DNA of 64,000 nt from Liquorilactobacillus mali KCTC 3596 = DSM 20444 (GCF_000260415.1 NZ_BACP01000057.1:1-64000), one strand, 5' to 3'; positions 35,986-46,307 are shown, numbered from the stretch's first letter. A program made the numbers and translations. Notes: generated from the letters alone by a model not told the origin.

Positions 35986-37074
35986 ATGGTTGAGTCAATT
36001 ATTACATTTCGTAATGTGACCAAGAAGTACAAAGATACAGTAATTTTGGAAAATATCAGCTTTAAATTAGAGAAAGGCAAGTTTTATACTCTGTTGGGAC
36101 CGTCTGGTTGTGGAAAAACAACCACACTGTCCCTAATTGCAGGATTCATGGAAGAGAGTTCCGGCGATATTTTGATGAATGAACAGAAAATAAATCATAT
36201 TCCGGCTAATAAGCGAAAGATTAACACTGTTTTTCAAGATTATGCCCTCTTCCCGCACTTGAATGTATTCGATAATATTGCATTCGGATTGAAGATTAAG
36301 AAGAAAAGTAAAAAGGAAATTAAGGAAAAGGTAAACGAGGCTCTTAAAATGGTGCGTTTACCTGACTTTGGAGATCGTGAAATTAGTGAAATGTCTGGTG
36401 GGCAAAAGCAGCGAGTAGCAATTGCTAGAGCTTTGGTAAATGAACCAGAGGTATTGTTATTGGATGAACCACTCTCTGCATTGGACATGAAGTTACGAAA
36501 GGAAATGCAGTATGAATTACGCGAGCTGCAAAAAAGACTAGGGATAACTTTTATTTTTGTTACACATGATCAAGAAGAAGCACTTGCGATGAGTGATGAA
36601 ATTTTTGTAATGAATCATGGCAAGATAATTCAACGTGGAACACCAACGGCAATATATGACGAGCCACTGAATCGATTTGTTGCTGATTTCATTGGAGAAA
36701 GTAATATTGTTGAGGGAACAATGATGGCTGACGAACAAGTTAAATTTGCAGGAAAAACTTTTGAATGTGTCGATGGTGGTATGGAAGAGAATGAGCCCAT
36801 CGAAGTTGTTTTGCGACCAGAAGATATTGAAGTAACTACAGCACAAAAGGGAAAAGTCGTGGGGACAGTTATTTCACAGTTATTCCGTGGAGTTCATTAC
36901 GAGATTGTTTGCACCGATATAGATGGAAATGAATGGAAGATTAGATCAACAAAAAAGGTAAAAGTAGGTGCGAATGTTGGTTTAGACTTCGATCCTGAGG
37001 CAATCCACATTATGCGATTTAATGAAACTGAAACTGAGTTCTATCAGCGCTTAGAAAATTATCAAGGGAGTTAG
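35986..37074 (+). CDS. potA: Spermidine/putrescine ABC transporter ATP-binding protein
   Basis: 362 residues: ABC ATPase domain with Walker [10 protein letters not shown] (about 43-51), signature [15 protein letters not shown], Walker [14 protein letters not shown]-loop FVTHDQEEA, then a C-terminal TOBE regulatory domain (about 245-355). It energises polyamine uptake with PotB, PotC and PotD. RBS GGGGAGGG. Confidence 0.93.
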   Translation: MVESIITFRNVTKKYKDTVILENISFKLEKGKFYTLLGPSGCGKTTTLSLIAGFMEESSGDILMNEQKINHIPANKRKINTVFQDYALFPHLNVFDNIAFGLKIKKKSKKEIKEKVNEALKMVRLPDFGDREISEMSGGQKQRVAIARALVNEPEVLLLDEPLSALDMKLRKEMQYELRELQKRLGITFIFVTHDQEEALAMSDEIFVMNHGKIIQRGTPTAIYDEPLNRFVADFIGESNIVEGTMMADEQVKFAGKTFECVDGGMEENEPIEVVLRPEDIEVTTAQKGKVVGTVISQLFRGVHYEIVCTDIDGNEWKIRSTKKVKVGANVGLDFDPEAIHIMRFNETETEFYQRLENYQGS

Positions 37075-37125
37075 GATGATTTTGCGGCTAAGTAGTCAAA
37101 ATCAAAAAGTTGAGGGGGAAATAAA

Positions 37126-37926
37126 ATGAAAGCAAAAGGGCTTTATTTCAGTTCGTATGTCCTGTGGCTGCTCTTATTTGTCCTAGCTCCTGTTGCACTA
37201 ATTTTATATCAATCATTTATCAGTATTAATGGGAATTTTACAATTACCAACTATGAGAATTTCTTCAAAATAGTTGCTTACTTGCGTATGACCTTTAATT
37301 CAGTTTTTTATGCAGGTTTGATTACATTAATTACACTGTTGATTAGCTATCCAACAGCCTATTTTCTAACAAGAACAAAATATAAACAGCTCTGGCTGAT
37401 GTTAATAATCTTGCCAACATGGATAAATATTTTGCTGAAGGCATATGCATTCATTGGAATTTTTAGCCAAGCTGGACCGGTTAATAATTCCTTAGAGTGG
37501 CTAGGCTTGGGTTCACATCAATTACTCTTTACTAATACCAGCTTTATGCTTGTTGCAGCTTATATTGAATTGCCATTCATGATTTTACCAATTTTTAACG
37601 CAATTGATGAATTGGATGAATCACTAATCAATGTTAGTCGTGATTTGGGAGCTAACAAATTTCAGACTTTTTGGAATGTGACATTCCCACTGACTTTGAA
37701 TGGAATAAAAAGTGGAGTTCAGGTTGTCTTTATCCCATCTCTTTCATTATTTATGTTGACACGTTTAATTGGAGGAAACAAAGTGATTACACTTGGAACT
37801 GCAATTGAAGAGAATTTTCTTGTCACACAAGACTGGGGAATGGGGTCAACGATTGGGGTTATTTTGATTGCCGCGATGATATTAATTATGTTTCTCACGG
37901 GTGAAAAGAAAAGGAGGGGCAGGTAA
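37126..37926 (+). CDS. potB: Spermidine/putrescine ABC transporter permease
   Basis: 266 residues, six membrane helices, with the permease EAA-type loop (ESLINVSRDLGANKFQTFWNVTFP). First of the two inner-membrane subunits. It overlaps potC by one base (TAATG). Confidence 0.92.
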   Translation: MKAKGLYFSSYVLWLLLFVLAPVALILYQSFISINGNFTITNYENFFKIVAYLRMTFNSVFYAGLITLITLLISYPTAYFLTRTKYKQLWLMLIILPTWINILLKAYAFIGIFSQAGPVNNSLEWLGLGSHQLLFTNTSFMLVAAYIELPFMILPIFNAIDELDESLINVSRDLGANKFQTFWNVTFPLTLNGIKSGVQVVFIPSLSLFMLTRLIGGNKVITLGTAIEENFLVTQDWGMGSTIGVILIAAMILIMFLTGEKKRRGR

Positions 37927-38753
37927 TGAATACTAAAAAGAGACATTATTGGCGTAATTTATACTTGATAGTTGCTTTTTTGATTTTGTATTTGCCAATT
38001 TTTTACTTGATTTTTTACTCCTTCAATAGTAGTGGTGGGATGAATCATTTTGCTCATTTTACATGGGCACATTATCAGGAAATTTGGTCGGATCAAAGAT
38101 TGATTTTAATTACGGTACAGACCTTCTTTTTAGCTTTTCTGTCTTCATTACTTGCCACGATTATCGGTACAAGTGGAGCACTTGGAATATATTCGGTCAG
38201 GAATCCGCAAGTACGTACCTTGATTTTAGGATTGAATAATATTCTTTTAGTCTCCCCTGATGTAATTATTGGTTCAAGCTTTTTAATATTCTTTACTGTT
38301 TTGGGGATTAAACTAGGATTTATATCTGTCTTGCTTTCGCATATTGCGTTCAGTATTCCAATTGTTGTCTTGATGGTACTGCCTAAACTACAGGAGATGA
38401 ACTCCTCATTTATTAATGTGGCACAAGATCTCGGTGCAAATCATTGGCAGATACTAAAAGGTGTAATTCTGCCGATTATAACTCCTGGGATGATTGCAGG
38501 CTATTTCATGGCGTTTACTTATTCACTAGATGATTTCGCAGTAACATTTTTTGTGACTGGAAATGGCTTTGAAACATTGTCAGTTGAAATATACTCAAGA
38601 GCGCGTCAGGGCATTAGCTTAGAAATCAATGCCTTGAGTGCATTAATGTTCTTGTTCTCATTGGTTTTAGTCATGGGGTATTATTTCATCAGCAAAGATA
38701 GTCCCAAGGGTAAACGTAAAGATCGTAAAGCTCAACAAAACTTGATTAGATAG
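37926..38753 (+). CDS. potC: Spermidine/putrescine ABC transporter permease
   Basis: 275 residues, six helices, EAA loop SSFINVAQDLGANHWQILKGVILP. Second permease subunit; basic C-terminal tail. Coupled to potB by a one-base overlap, 13 bases before potD. Confidence 0.92.
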   Translation: MNTKKRHYWRNLYLIVAFLILYLPIFYLIFYSFNSSGGMNHFAHFTWAHYQEIWSDQRLILITVQTFFLAFLSSLLATIIGTSGALGIYSVRNPQVRTLILGLNNILLVSPDVIIGSSFLIFFTVLGIKLGFISVLLSHIAFSIPIVVLMVLPKLQEMNSSFINVAQDLGANHWQILKGVILPIITPGMIAGYFMAFTYSLDDFAVTFFVTGNGFETLSVEIYSRARQGISLEINALSALMFLFSLVLVMGYYFISKDSPKGKRKDRKAQQNLIR

Positions 38754-38766
38754 TGGGGTAGAGTAG

Positions 38767-39837
38767 ATGAAAAAAATAAATATTATGTTTTTCGGAATTA
38801 TTTTGATCTGCCTTACACTTTTCATAATTTCATTTGAGCTTGAAAAGGACAGCAGCAGTGGGGAAAGTGATAAAACTGTTAATATTTTTAACTGGGGAGA
38901 CTATATTGATCCCAAATTGATTACGAAATTCGAAAAACAAACTGGATATAAGGTTTCGTATGAGACTTTTGATTCTAATGAGGCAATGTATACGAAGATT
39001 AAGCAAGGGGGAACTGCTTACGATATTGCAATTCCCAGTGACTACACAATAAAAAAGATGATTGATAATCACTTATTATTACCAATTGATCACAGTAAGT
39101 TAAAGGGATTAGGCAATATTGATTCCAAATTTTTGAATCTTCCCTTTGATCCAGGCAATAAATACTCTTTACCATATTTTTGGGGAACGCTAGGGATTAT
39201 ATATAACGATAAATATGTAAAAGCTAGTGAAGTTAAACATTGGGATGACCTATGGAATCCTAGATTCAAGAATAGTATTATGCTGATTGATGGAGCACGC
39301 GAGGTCATGGGGCTGACTTTAAATAGTCAGGGAAAGTCGGTTAATGATACCAATGTCAAAGACTTGCAAGCAGCTTATGAAAAGCTCAAAAAGTTATCAC
39401 CTAATGTCAAAGCAATTTTGGCTGATGAAATAAAAGTCTATATGGCACAAGATGAGGCACCGCTTGCAGTATCATACTCAGGTGAAGCAATGGAAATGAT
39501 GGATAACAACAAGCATTTGCATTACATAATTCCAGAAGAAGGTTCAAATATCTGGTTTGACAATATGGTCATTCCTAGAACGGCCAAAAATATAAAGGGT
39601 GCATATGCGTTTCTGAACTTTATGTTAGAGCCTAAAAATGCTGCTCAAAATGCGGAATATGTAGCGTATGCTACTCCAAATAAGGCAGCAAAGAAAATGT
39701 TACCCAAGAGTATGCAAGACGATAAAGTAATGTATCCAACGAACAAAACAATTTCACATCTTGAAGTGTATGATGCTTTGTCACAGAAAAATTTGAGTAA
39801 ATATAATGACTTATTCTTACAATTTAAGATGCATTAA
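38767..39837 (+). CDS. potD: Spermidine/putrescine-binding protein
   Basis: 356-residue extracellular polyamine receptor. The first 30 residues form a membrane helix; the Cys at about 15 lacks a proper lipobox, so it is probably membrane-anchored by an uncleaved or atypical signal. The mature part has the PotD sequence NIFNWGDYIDPKLITKFEKQ, AYDIAIPSDYTI and YFWGTLGI. Last gene of the pot operon. Confidence 0.92.
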   Translation: MKKINIMFFGIILICLTLFIISFELEKDSSSGESDKTVNIFNWGDYIDPKLITKFEKQTGYKVSYETFDSNEAMYTKIKQGGTAYDIAIPSDYTIKKMIDNHLLLPIDHSKLKGLGNIDSKFLNLPFDPGNKYSLPYFWGTLGIIYNDKYVKASEVKHWDDLWNPRFKNSIMLIDGAREVMGLTLNSQGKSVNDTNVKDLQAAYEKLKKLSPNVKAILADEIKVYMAQDEAPLAVSYSGEAMEMMDNNKHLHYIIPEEGSNIWFDNMVIPRTAKNIKGAYAFLNFMLEPKNAAQNAEYVAYATPNKAAKKMLPKSMQDDKVMYPTNKTISHLEVYDALSQKNLSKYNDLFLQFKMH

Positions 39838-39880
39838 TTTTGATTTTTAATAGCAGTGAGAATAATGAAGGAGAATAGTG

Positions 39881-40768
39881 ATGGAAAAAAGACGTTTAGG
39901 CATAACCTCGGGTTTAGCCGCCTACACTTTATGGGGGCTATTAGGTGTATTTTGGGAATTGCTCAGTGTGGTGCCGGCATTGGATACACTTGCATATAGA
40001 ATTGTGTTCTCCTTACTTACAATTTGTATAGTACTGACAGTCCAAAGGGATTGGAAAACAATTTGGTGGACAACTAAGCAATTAATTAAGAACCGTAAAA
40101 TTTTTTGGATTATCTTAAGTTCATATTTAATTTCTATCAATTGGTTCATTTATATCTATATGGTTACTCATCACGAAGCAACGGAAGCAAGTCTGGGGTA
40201 TTATATAATGCCGCTGATGAATGTTGTTATTGCGCTTATGTTTTTGCATGAAAAATTATCACGTTCAAAAGCAATTGCACTTTTACTGGTCATCGTTGGA
40301 GTGGTAATCCTTACAATTCAAACTGGTTCGTTACCCTTAAATACACTATTAATGGCAGCCTCTTTTTGCTTGTACGGATTAATTAAGAAGCAAGTTCAGT
40401 TACCCGCGACTATTTCATTAACGCTAGAAACCATTTTTGTGGCACCAGTCGCCATAGTATATCTTCTGATTTCACCTCATGTGATGACGCAGGATGGATT
40501 AGGAGTAACAACTTTGCTGATATTTAGCGGTATTATTACGGTGATTCCGTTGTTGTTATTCGCAGTGGCAACGAAAAATACGGACTTTATAACACTTGGA
40601 TTCATCCAATATTTAAATCCAACTATCCAGTTGTTAATGGCAATTTTTGTGATGAATGAATCATTCAGTTGGCATAAAGCAGTTGTATTTGTGTTTATAT
40701 GGTTAGGAATTCTGGTGTTCATTCTAGGTAACATGCACGGACTGCAACGAGTTAAGAGAACTAAGTAA
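39881..40768 (+). CDS. rarD: EamA-family transporter, RarD-like
   Basis: 295 residues with ten helices in two repeats; starts EKRRLGITSGLAAYTLWGLLGVFWELL, the RarD opening, and has the conserved HHEATEASLGYYIMPL. RarD proteins are drug/metabolite exporters of unknown substrate. The ATG at 39881 with GGAG upstream is preferred over the GTG at 39878. Confidence 0.82.
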   Translation: MEKRRLGITSGLAAYTLWGLLGVFWELLSVVPALDTLAYRIVFSLLTICIVLTVQRDWKTIWWTTKQLIKNRKIFWIILSSYLISINWFIYIYMVTHHEATEASLGYYIMPLMNVVIALMFLHEKLSRSKAIALLLVIVGVVILTIQTGSLPLNTLLMAASFCLYGLIKKQVQLPATISLTLETIFVAPVAIVYLLISPHVMTQDGLGVTTLLIFSGIITVIPLLLFAVATKNTDFITLGFIQYLNPTIQLLMAIFVMNESFSWHKAVVFVFIWLGILVFILGNMHGLQRVKRTK

Positions 40769-40845
40769 TAAAGTGAAGTGTGACAGTTGGTGGAGTTAGA
40801 TAGAACTCTGAACACTGAAAAAATCATGAAGCTGACGGATTGAGT

Positions 40846-40990
40846 AAGGACTGGGTCAAAAGCAAATTTTTGACTTAGCTCCTTTTTTGTTGCGGATAAA
40901 CGTGTTCCATAAGTCAAAATTCTCCGCCTAATCTCGAATTGCTCATAGCAAAGTACGCGCTATATTTGCAATTTCTCATTAGTAGTCAGA
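40846..40990. repeat. Dispersed intergenic repeat, copy 5 (reverse, full length)
   Basis: Hairpin AAGGACTGGGTCAAAA / TTTTTGACTTAGCTCCTT (40846-40883) and T-run, then in reverse orientation GGATAAACGTGTTCCATAAGTC, CTCGAATTGCTCATAGCAAAGTA and TTTCTCATTAGTAGTC. It terminates rarD and fills most of the 353-base gap; the remainder upstream of 41122 shows no clear signal. Confidence 0.75.
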
Positions 40991-41121
40991 TTTTTACAGA
41001 CTTATGTCACACTTCAAGTCTTTTTATTGGATTCTCAGTTATCTAAGTTTGATTTTTTGCAGTATGGATAATTAGAATGTATGCTTAGAAAAGAAATAAA
41101 AAGAAGCATAAGGAGTACATA

Positions 41122-41505
41122 ATGGAGAAGTGGCAAGAACCTTGGGCACAAAATAAATATTGGGTGATGTCGCGATCGCAGCAATTTTACAATGAAATTA
41201 GGACTTTAGCGAAGGGAAATCATTGGGATGAAGAAAGTCAGAAAAGATATCAGCAAATTTTGAGGGAAACGGAGTCTATATACCCAACAATCAAGACACT
41301 AACGACTGCATACCAACATGTTTGGGGTTATTTTAAAAATAAAGCGACAATTGAAGAAAAGAAGAAATATCAAGCATTGCTGATTAAACTCAGAGAAAAA
41401 GATGATGAATTAGGTCAATACTTGGTCAAATTAACGGATAAATACGAAGTTAAATATCTTATGGAGTCAACATTGATAAAAAAATTAAGAAAGGCAAATA
41501 AATAA
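41122..41505 (+). CDS. DUF1722 (YbgA-like) protein
   Basis: 127 residues matching the DUF1722 domain: NKYWVMSRSQQFYNEI, HVWGYFKNKATIEEKKKYQALL, YLVKLTDKYEVKYL. E. coli YbgA, a member, is encoded directly upstream of DNA photolyase. Here the next gene, overlapping by one base, is a pyrimidine-dimer-glycosylase type protein, so a role with UV-damage repair is inferred. Confidence 0.78.
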   Translation: MEKWQEPWAQNKYWVMSRSQQFYNEIRTLAKGNHWDEESQKRYQQILRETESIYPTIKTLTTAYQHVWGYFKNKATIEEKKKYQALLIKLREKDDELGQYLVKLTDKYEVKYLMESTLIKKLRKANK

Positions 41506-41870
41506 TGAGACTATGGCACGAAGATCTTATTACAAAATTACCAAGGCAACAACTCTTGGGGCAGCATAGAGAAATTGCGGCACTTAGAGGAAATGGCTGG
41601 GGGAAGAAACATGCGACTGTAAATTATGTTTTCTTATACTCACCATATAAGTTGTACCAATTTCATATTTTGGTAATGGATGAAATGAGAAGAAGAGGGT
41701 ATCAACCGGATGCAGCCTGGTACGATAAAGATTATCGCGGCAAATCTTGCTCACCTTATGAGAATTTGGGCATGGTCAAAAAGACACGACCAATTTATCC
41801 AGAACATGATGAACGATATATGAAAGAATGTATTGATAACTTGGCTAATAAAGGAATATTTATAAGTTAG
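41505..41870 (+). CDS. Pyrimidine dimer DNA glycosylase family protein (T4 endonuclease V-like)
   Basis: 121 residues starting MRLWHEDLITKLPRQQLLGQHREI, close to the Pyr_excise family in which an N-terminal amine and a Glu (here in QHREI) act in catalysis and the conserved Arg/His contacts DNA. It is slightly shorter than T4 endonuclease V (138). Coupled (TAATG) to the DUF1722 gene. Function is assigned by family only. Confidence 0.72.
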   Translation: MRLWHEDLITKLPRQQLLGQHREIAALRGNGWGKKHATVNYVFLYSPYKLYQFHILVMDEMRRRGYQPDAAWYDKDYRGKSCSPYENLGMVKKTRPIYPEHDERYMKECIDNLANKGIFIS

Positions 41871-41897
41871 AAGAAATTGGTGAATAATTAAAACAGT

Positions 41898-42005
41898 AGA
41901 AGAAATTAAGCCAAAAGTTAACTTTTGACCTAGTTTCCTCACAAAAATGTTTCAATAACTCAAAATTTTCTGTCTAAGCTAGAATTTTACCGTCTTATGG
42001 CACCC
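41898..42005. repeat. Dispersed intergenic repeat, copy 6 (reverse)
   Basis: AAGAAATTAAGCCAAAAGTTAACTTTTGACCTAGTTTCCT hairpin region, then reverse-orientation sequence including CAAAATTTTCTGTCTAAGCTAGAATTTTACCGTCTTATGG. Between convergent glycosylase and tetR genes. Confidence 0.6.
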
Positions 42006-42059
42006 TTTTTTCATTTGGGTCCTAGTTAATTAAATTGTTTGCAAAACTTACTTTTTAAA

Positions 42060-42653
42060 TTATGCGGGTTCTATATATACAGGTATCAGTATTTCTTTAA
42101 CTAACGAGTTGATTTTGCTCTGCGTTAATGTTCCTGAAAACAATATTTGATTTATAACAAGTAATGCAGGCAAGGCAAGTTGATCGTCTGTAATATTACT
42201 TCGAACGTGTTCATGTCTTTTTTTTGCTTGTTCAATAACCTTTTTTATTTGTAATGTAATCAAGTTGGATTCGTTGATAGCCTTAACCAATCCATTAACA
42301 TAGTTATCATTTGTGGAAAAGACTAATAATGCCTCAGGCAACAGTTGTTTCCAGGTTTCCTTGGAAACAACATCTAAAATAGGAGTCAAAAATCCCAAAA
42401 CCGCTTTTAAGTCTTCTTCTATATTGCCAGTATTAGGGGCCTCCAAAGACACGTCTGGAATATGTTGCTGAATGGCCGCAAAAACTAATTCTGGTTTACT
42501 TTTCCAATGGCGATAGACCGTATTTTTATTAGTCTTTGCTTTTTTTGCAATGTCACTAATTGTTAGACTTTGATAGCCAATATTTTGCAGCTCTGACCAC
42601 ACCACAGAAAGAATTGCGCTTTCTAAATTTTTTCCTCTTCTACGTTCAACCAT
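42060..42653 (-). CDS. TetR-family transcriptional regulator
   Basis: 197 residues: N-terminal helix-turn-helix (ISDIAKKAKTNKNTVYRHWKSKPEL, about 34-60) and an all-helical ligand domain. The start at 42653 has GGAGGA eight bases upstream. Last gene of a five-gene efflux operon on the minus strand; most likely it represses the operon through the palindrome upstream of the ABC gene. Confidence 0.88.
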   Translation of the reverse strand: MVERRRGKNLESAILSVVWSELQNIGYQSLTISDIAKKAKTNKNTVYRHWKSKPELVFAAIQQHIPDVSLEAPNTGNIEEDLKAVLGFLTPILDVVSKETWKQLLPEALLVFSTNDNYVNGLVKAINESNLITLQIKKVIEQAKKRHEHVRSNITDDQLALPALLVINQILFSGTLTQSKINSLVKEILIPVYIEPA

Positions 42654-42695
42654 CAACTGTTCCTCCACTTAAGCAAGCAGTGTTTTACATTCAAT

Positions 42696-43247
42696 TTAGT
42701 TATTACTCAATTTATCTTTTTTCATGTTAACTGTAAATTTTTTCAACTGATTTATTGTCAAAATATGATTTTCTTTTGTTAACTCGAGAGTTTTTGACAA
42801 ACTTATTGTTTGATTTTGTGTTGTTATTCCTACAAAGAAAATCTTGGCAAGAGCATTATTATATTTACGAATCTGGCGCTCAGTTTTAATATTCATCACA
42901 TTCATATGTTGATCTATACTGATATGCTGGTTTTTAGAGTAAAGAAACTCCTTATTATTATTTTTTATATTATGATATACATACACATTGTACTTCTCTT
43001 TTCCTTCATTGACATGCCTTTTTAGCAATATTCCATCTGATCCTACTTTAATTAGGGGTGCGATTTTCTCAGTAGAAGATAGTTGTAAAGTGTGTGTTCC
43101 ATAGTGATATTTACTATCTAACAAGGCCAAACTTTCAAAAGCAATCAATAGAATTGCTAGTAGGATTGTTAATCTGTAATGACATTTATTTTTAAAAATT
43201 TTAAAAACTAGTATAGAAAACAACAAAAAAATAATTAGTATTAACAT
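42696..43247 (-). CDS. DUF4811 family membrane-anchored protein
   Basis: 183 residues: two N-terminal membrane helices then an extracytoplasmic domain (about 60-183). This matches DUF4811 proteins of lactobacilli, which typically sit beside an MDR-type MFS gene, as here (15 bases apart). It may be an accessory subunit of the exporter; activity unknown. Confidence 0.68.
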   Translation of the reverse strand: MLILIIFLLFSILVFKIFKNKCHYRLTILLAILLIAFESLALLDSKYHYGTHTLQLSSTEKIAPLIKVGSDGILLKRHVNEGKEKYNVYVYHNIKNNNKEFLYSKNQHISIDQHMNVMNIKTERQIRKYNNALAKIFFVGITTQNQTISLSKTLELTKENHILTINQLKKFTVNMKKDKLSNN

Positions 43248-43262
43248 TTAGTCCACCATCTT

Positions 43263-44654
43263 TCAATGTTTTACTGAGTTATGACTCAAAAATATAGCAG
43301 GAATGAAAGCCAAACTTGTGCCTATAATTGTTGCCCAAAAAGCAACTTGGTATACTGGTGTCAAAACGCCAAGAGTTGGGAATCTACCATTAATTTGAAA
43401 TTGGATTATCGTTGATAATATAGCTGTGCCAAAAGCACCACCAATATTTTGGATTGTTCGAATTCCAGTTGTTGCTTGAGCAATTAAAGATTTTTCGACT
43501 CCTTTATATGCGTCTGTCATCACAGGGATTGTTAATCCTCCCTCCGCAACACCGCGGATCAATAAAACCACAATAATAATTGAAATATTAGTTTGCTTTG
43601 TGAAAAATACAAAGGGCAGGGTACTAAAAAGCGAGATAAAAATTGAAATGATTGTAGGCCATTTAGCGCCATACAGATCTGTTAGTTTACCAACCTGTGT
43701 TCTTGCTAGAAGCAATCCTACTCCTTGTGGAATTAAATATAGTCCTGTTGAAATAATCGAAAGCCCACGAATATTTTGAAAATAAAGTGGTAAAAGAAAC
43801 ATAGCTCCATTAACTGTTAACCCTGACATGAATAACAATGTTGTGGATGCAGAAAAATTATTATTTTTGAATAAACTTAATGGAATAATTGCTTTTATAC
43901 CATTCTTTTGAGCATGTATGATATAGACAATTATTAAATTCAATCCAATTAGGATTTCTAAAAGTGTCCAAAAGATTGTATTTTCTTTAGGCAAGTTGCC
44001 TAACTCATTGATTGCTAGAATAAACGTTGTAAAAATACCAGAAGTGAGTAAAAATCCTTTGAGATCTAGTTTTGTTTTTCTTAAGTCATCACTAAATGAG
44101 GGTAACAATAACCAAATAAGGATAACTGAAAGGGCAACGATTGGCAAATTAATCCAAAAAATCCAATGCCAGTTCAAGAAATGAATTAGGACTCCGCCAA
44201 TACTAGGGCCGAGAATTGGTGCCAAGACTACCGGTAATCCAATAATCGCCATCAACTTTCCAAGACCATTTCCGCCAGAAACGCGTACTAACAATGTTGT
44301 CAAAGTTGGTACGATTAAGCCGGCTGCAATTCCTTGAAGGAGACGACCTATTATTAATAGTTGAATTGAATTTGACAGTGCTGATACTAATGAACCAATT
44401 CCGAAAAGAATGATTCCAAATTGGTAAAGTGTTTTGCCATTAATTCGATCAATCAACCAGCTGGCAATGGGAACCGTTATTCCCATTGCCAAAACGTATA
44501 AGGTAGTGACCCACTGCATAATATTAACAGTGGTACTTAAACTTCTAATCATCTGATTTATTGCAATATTAGTCATTGTCGTATCTAGCATTGGTGCTAA
44601 TGCTCCCAAGACTAATGTTAAGGCAATTGAAACCGTAGATTTTTTTTTATTCAT
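43263..44654 (-). CDS. MDR-family MFS transporter (EmrB/QacA, DHA2)
   Basis: 463 residues, probably fourteen helices. LDTTMTNIAINQMI in helix 1 (motif D1), WLIDRINGKTLY as motif A and APILGPSIGGVL as motif C (antiporter) define a drug:H+ antiporter of the DHA2 family. RBS AGGAGG. Within the efflux operon. Confidence 0.88.
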   Translation of the reverse strand: MNKKKSTVSIALTLVLGALAPMLDTTMTNIAINQMIRSLSTTVNIMQWVTTLYVLAMGITVPIASWLIDRINGKTLYQFGIILFGIGSLVSALSNSIQLLIIGRLLQGIAAGLIVPTLTTLLVRVSGGNGLGKLMAIIGLPVVLAPILGPSIGGVLIHFLNWHWIFWINLPIVALSVILIWLLLPSFSDDLRKTKLDLKGFLLTSGIFTTFILAINELGNLPKENTIFWTLLEILIGLNLIIVYIIHAQKNGIKAIIPLSLFKNNNFSASTTLLFMSGLTVNGAMFLLPLYFQNIRGLSIISTGLYLIPQGVGLLLARTQVGKLTDLYGAKWPTIISIFISLFSTLPFVFFTKQTNISIIIVVLLIRGVAEGGLTIPVMTDAYKGVEKSLIAQATTGIRTIQNIGGAFGTAILSTIIQFQINGRFPTLGVLTPVYQVAFWATIIGTSLAFIPAIFLSHNSVKH

Positions 44655-44670
44655 AAGTTCCTCCTAGGAT

Positions 44671-45381
44671 TTAAACTCTTTTAGGGTGTTTCCACAAGAA
44701 GATGGTTCCGTAGATTCCGATACTCCCTATGAGACAAATAATTATTTTGCTTGTAAAAAGGTTCATGCCTGCGTGGGCCAAGTAAAAACCAGGGATAGCC
44801 CATGGAATGTATTGACCTGCAGGTTGAGAAGAAAACATTACGTCAATAATTAAACTAATAAAAGCGAGAGACATTGGAAATAACGCACTTCTGAAAAAAG
44901 ATGCTAGTAATGGCCATAAAAAAGCTAGTAAAACATTGTATACAAATGTCACTTCGGTCTTAGACAACAGCATTTTTAAAGATTCCATGGTAGGCGCTGA
45001 ACTGAAGATAAAATGTCCTGTTATTAAAATTAATAACAACGAGATAGATACAATAAACAATTCTGCTATTTCAATTGCAATTAATTTACCTAAAACAAAG
45101 TTGGATCTAGAAATTGGCAAAGCCAGCAGATCCTTAAATATTCCATCAGTAAATTCTCTTGAAAATACCCAACTAGCCAGGATTCCAAAGCCAACTGATC
45201 CAATTACTGCTGATAAAAACAACAGTGAATTATTAATAAAATTTGTCCAATTGGTACCTCTTCGAATCAACATTAAGAAACAAAACCCTGCAATAATCAT
45301 CTCAACAAGGTGGCTTTTAAAGATTTTTCTGAGTTCAATTGAAACAATTATTTTTAAATCAAAAATATTCTGTAATATCAT
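44671..45381 (-). CDS. ABC-2 type transporter permease
   Basis: 236 residues with six hydrophobic helices and the ABC-2 loop SWVFSREFTDGIFKDLLALPISRSNFVLGK. Partner of the ATPase encoded just upstream (ATGA overlap). Probably exports an antimicrobial or peptide. Confidence 0.85.
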   Translation of the reverse strand: MILQNIFDLKIIVSIELRKIFKSHLVEMIIAGFCFLMLIRRGTNWTNFINNSLLFLSAVIGSVGFGILASWVFSREFTDGIFKDLLALPISRSNFVLGKLIAIEIAELFIVSISLLLILITGHFIFSSAPTMESLKMLLSKTEVTFVYNVLLAFLWPLLASFFRSALFPMSLAFISLIIDVMFSSQPAGQYIPWAIPGFYLAHAGMNLFTSKIIICLIGSIGIYGTIFLWKHPKRV

Positions 45382-46307
45382 TTTTTATCTGCCTCCTTTA
45401 ACACTGATAAGAAATATTCTTCCATACTTTCAACTTCTTCATGCCATTCGACTGGGGTAATACCGTTATCTATTAAAATTCGTTGCTTGGCTGCTATATC
45501 TTTGAACTCTGCTAATCGCAGTTGATAAGGTGTTTCGCTATTTACCCAGTTAACTTTGTGCTGTTTATAGATATCCTTTGCTTCAATTACTTCTTCTACT
45601 GACGAAAATGTGATTTGTAATTGATGTTTAGCATTTTTTAGATATTCCACTTTACTTTCCTGCCTTAAAAGCTTTCCTTGATGCAAAATACCAATAGTAG
45701 TAAATATTTTTTCCATTTCATTTAAAATATGGCTAGAAATTAGAATTGTGACACCTTCATCTTTTGCTAAATGAACTAGAAGATGTCTAACATGTGTTAA
45801 ACCTTCCGGATCAAGGCCATTAGTTGGTTCATCTAACAATAATATTTTTGGTTGATGTATTAGGGCCTTTATTAAACCAATCTTCTGGTTGTTTCCAAGT
45901 GAGAGGTCTTTGACTAGGAAATTTTTATACGAAGTTAGTGCTAATTGATCCATTAAATAATTAATTCTTTTTTCGCGTATTGGACGCTTAATTAAGCGCA
46001 TCTTCCCATATAAATCCAAATTTTCTGCAACAGTTAAATTAGGGTAACTATGTGGTGTTTCAATCAGATAACCCACATTATTCCAAAATAATGGTGCTGC
46101 TTTTCCTACTTCTTGTCCTAAAATCAAAGCATTTCCCTCACTTGGGTCAACCATATTGAGCAGCATGCGCATCATCGTAGTCTTTCCTGCACCGTTGAGC
46201 CCGATAAAACCATATATTTCCCCGGCTTTAACTGCTAAATCTACGTTACTGACAGCCTTAAAATCCTTATAATTCTTTGAAATTGAGTGCGTTAAAATAG
46301 AATACAT
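45378..46307 (-). CDS. ABC transporter ATP-binding protein (drug/peptide export type)
   Basis: 309 residues: Walker A GLNGAGKTT (about 36-44), a degenerate signature LSLGNNQKIGL instead of LSGGQ, Walker B ILLLDEPTNGLD, H-loop ISSHILNEME, and a C-terminal extension of about 90 residues typical of BcrA-like exporters. First gene of the five-gene operon; RBS GAAGGAG. Confidence 0.88.
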   Translation of the reverse strand: MYSILTHSISKNYKDFKAVSNVDLAVKAGEIYGFIGLNGAGKTTMMRMLLNMVDPSEGNALILGQEVGKAAPLFWNNVGYLIETPHSYPNLTVAENLDLYGKMRLIKRPIREKRINYLMDQLALTSYKNFLVKDLSLGNNQKIGLIKALIHQPKILLLDEPTNGLDPEGLTHVRHLLVHLAKDEGVTILISSHILNEMEKIFTTIGILHQGKLLRQESKVEYLKNAKHQLQITFSSVEEVIEAKDIYKQHKVNWVNSETPYQLRLAEFKDIAAKQRILIDNGITPVEWHEEVESMEEYFLSVLKEADKK

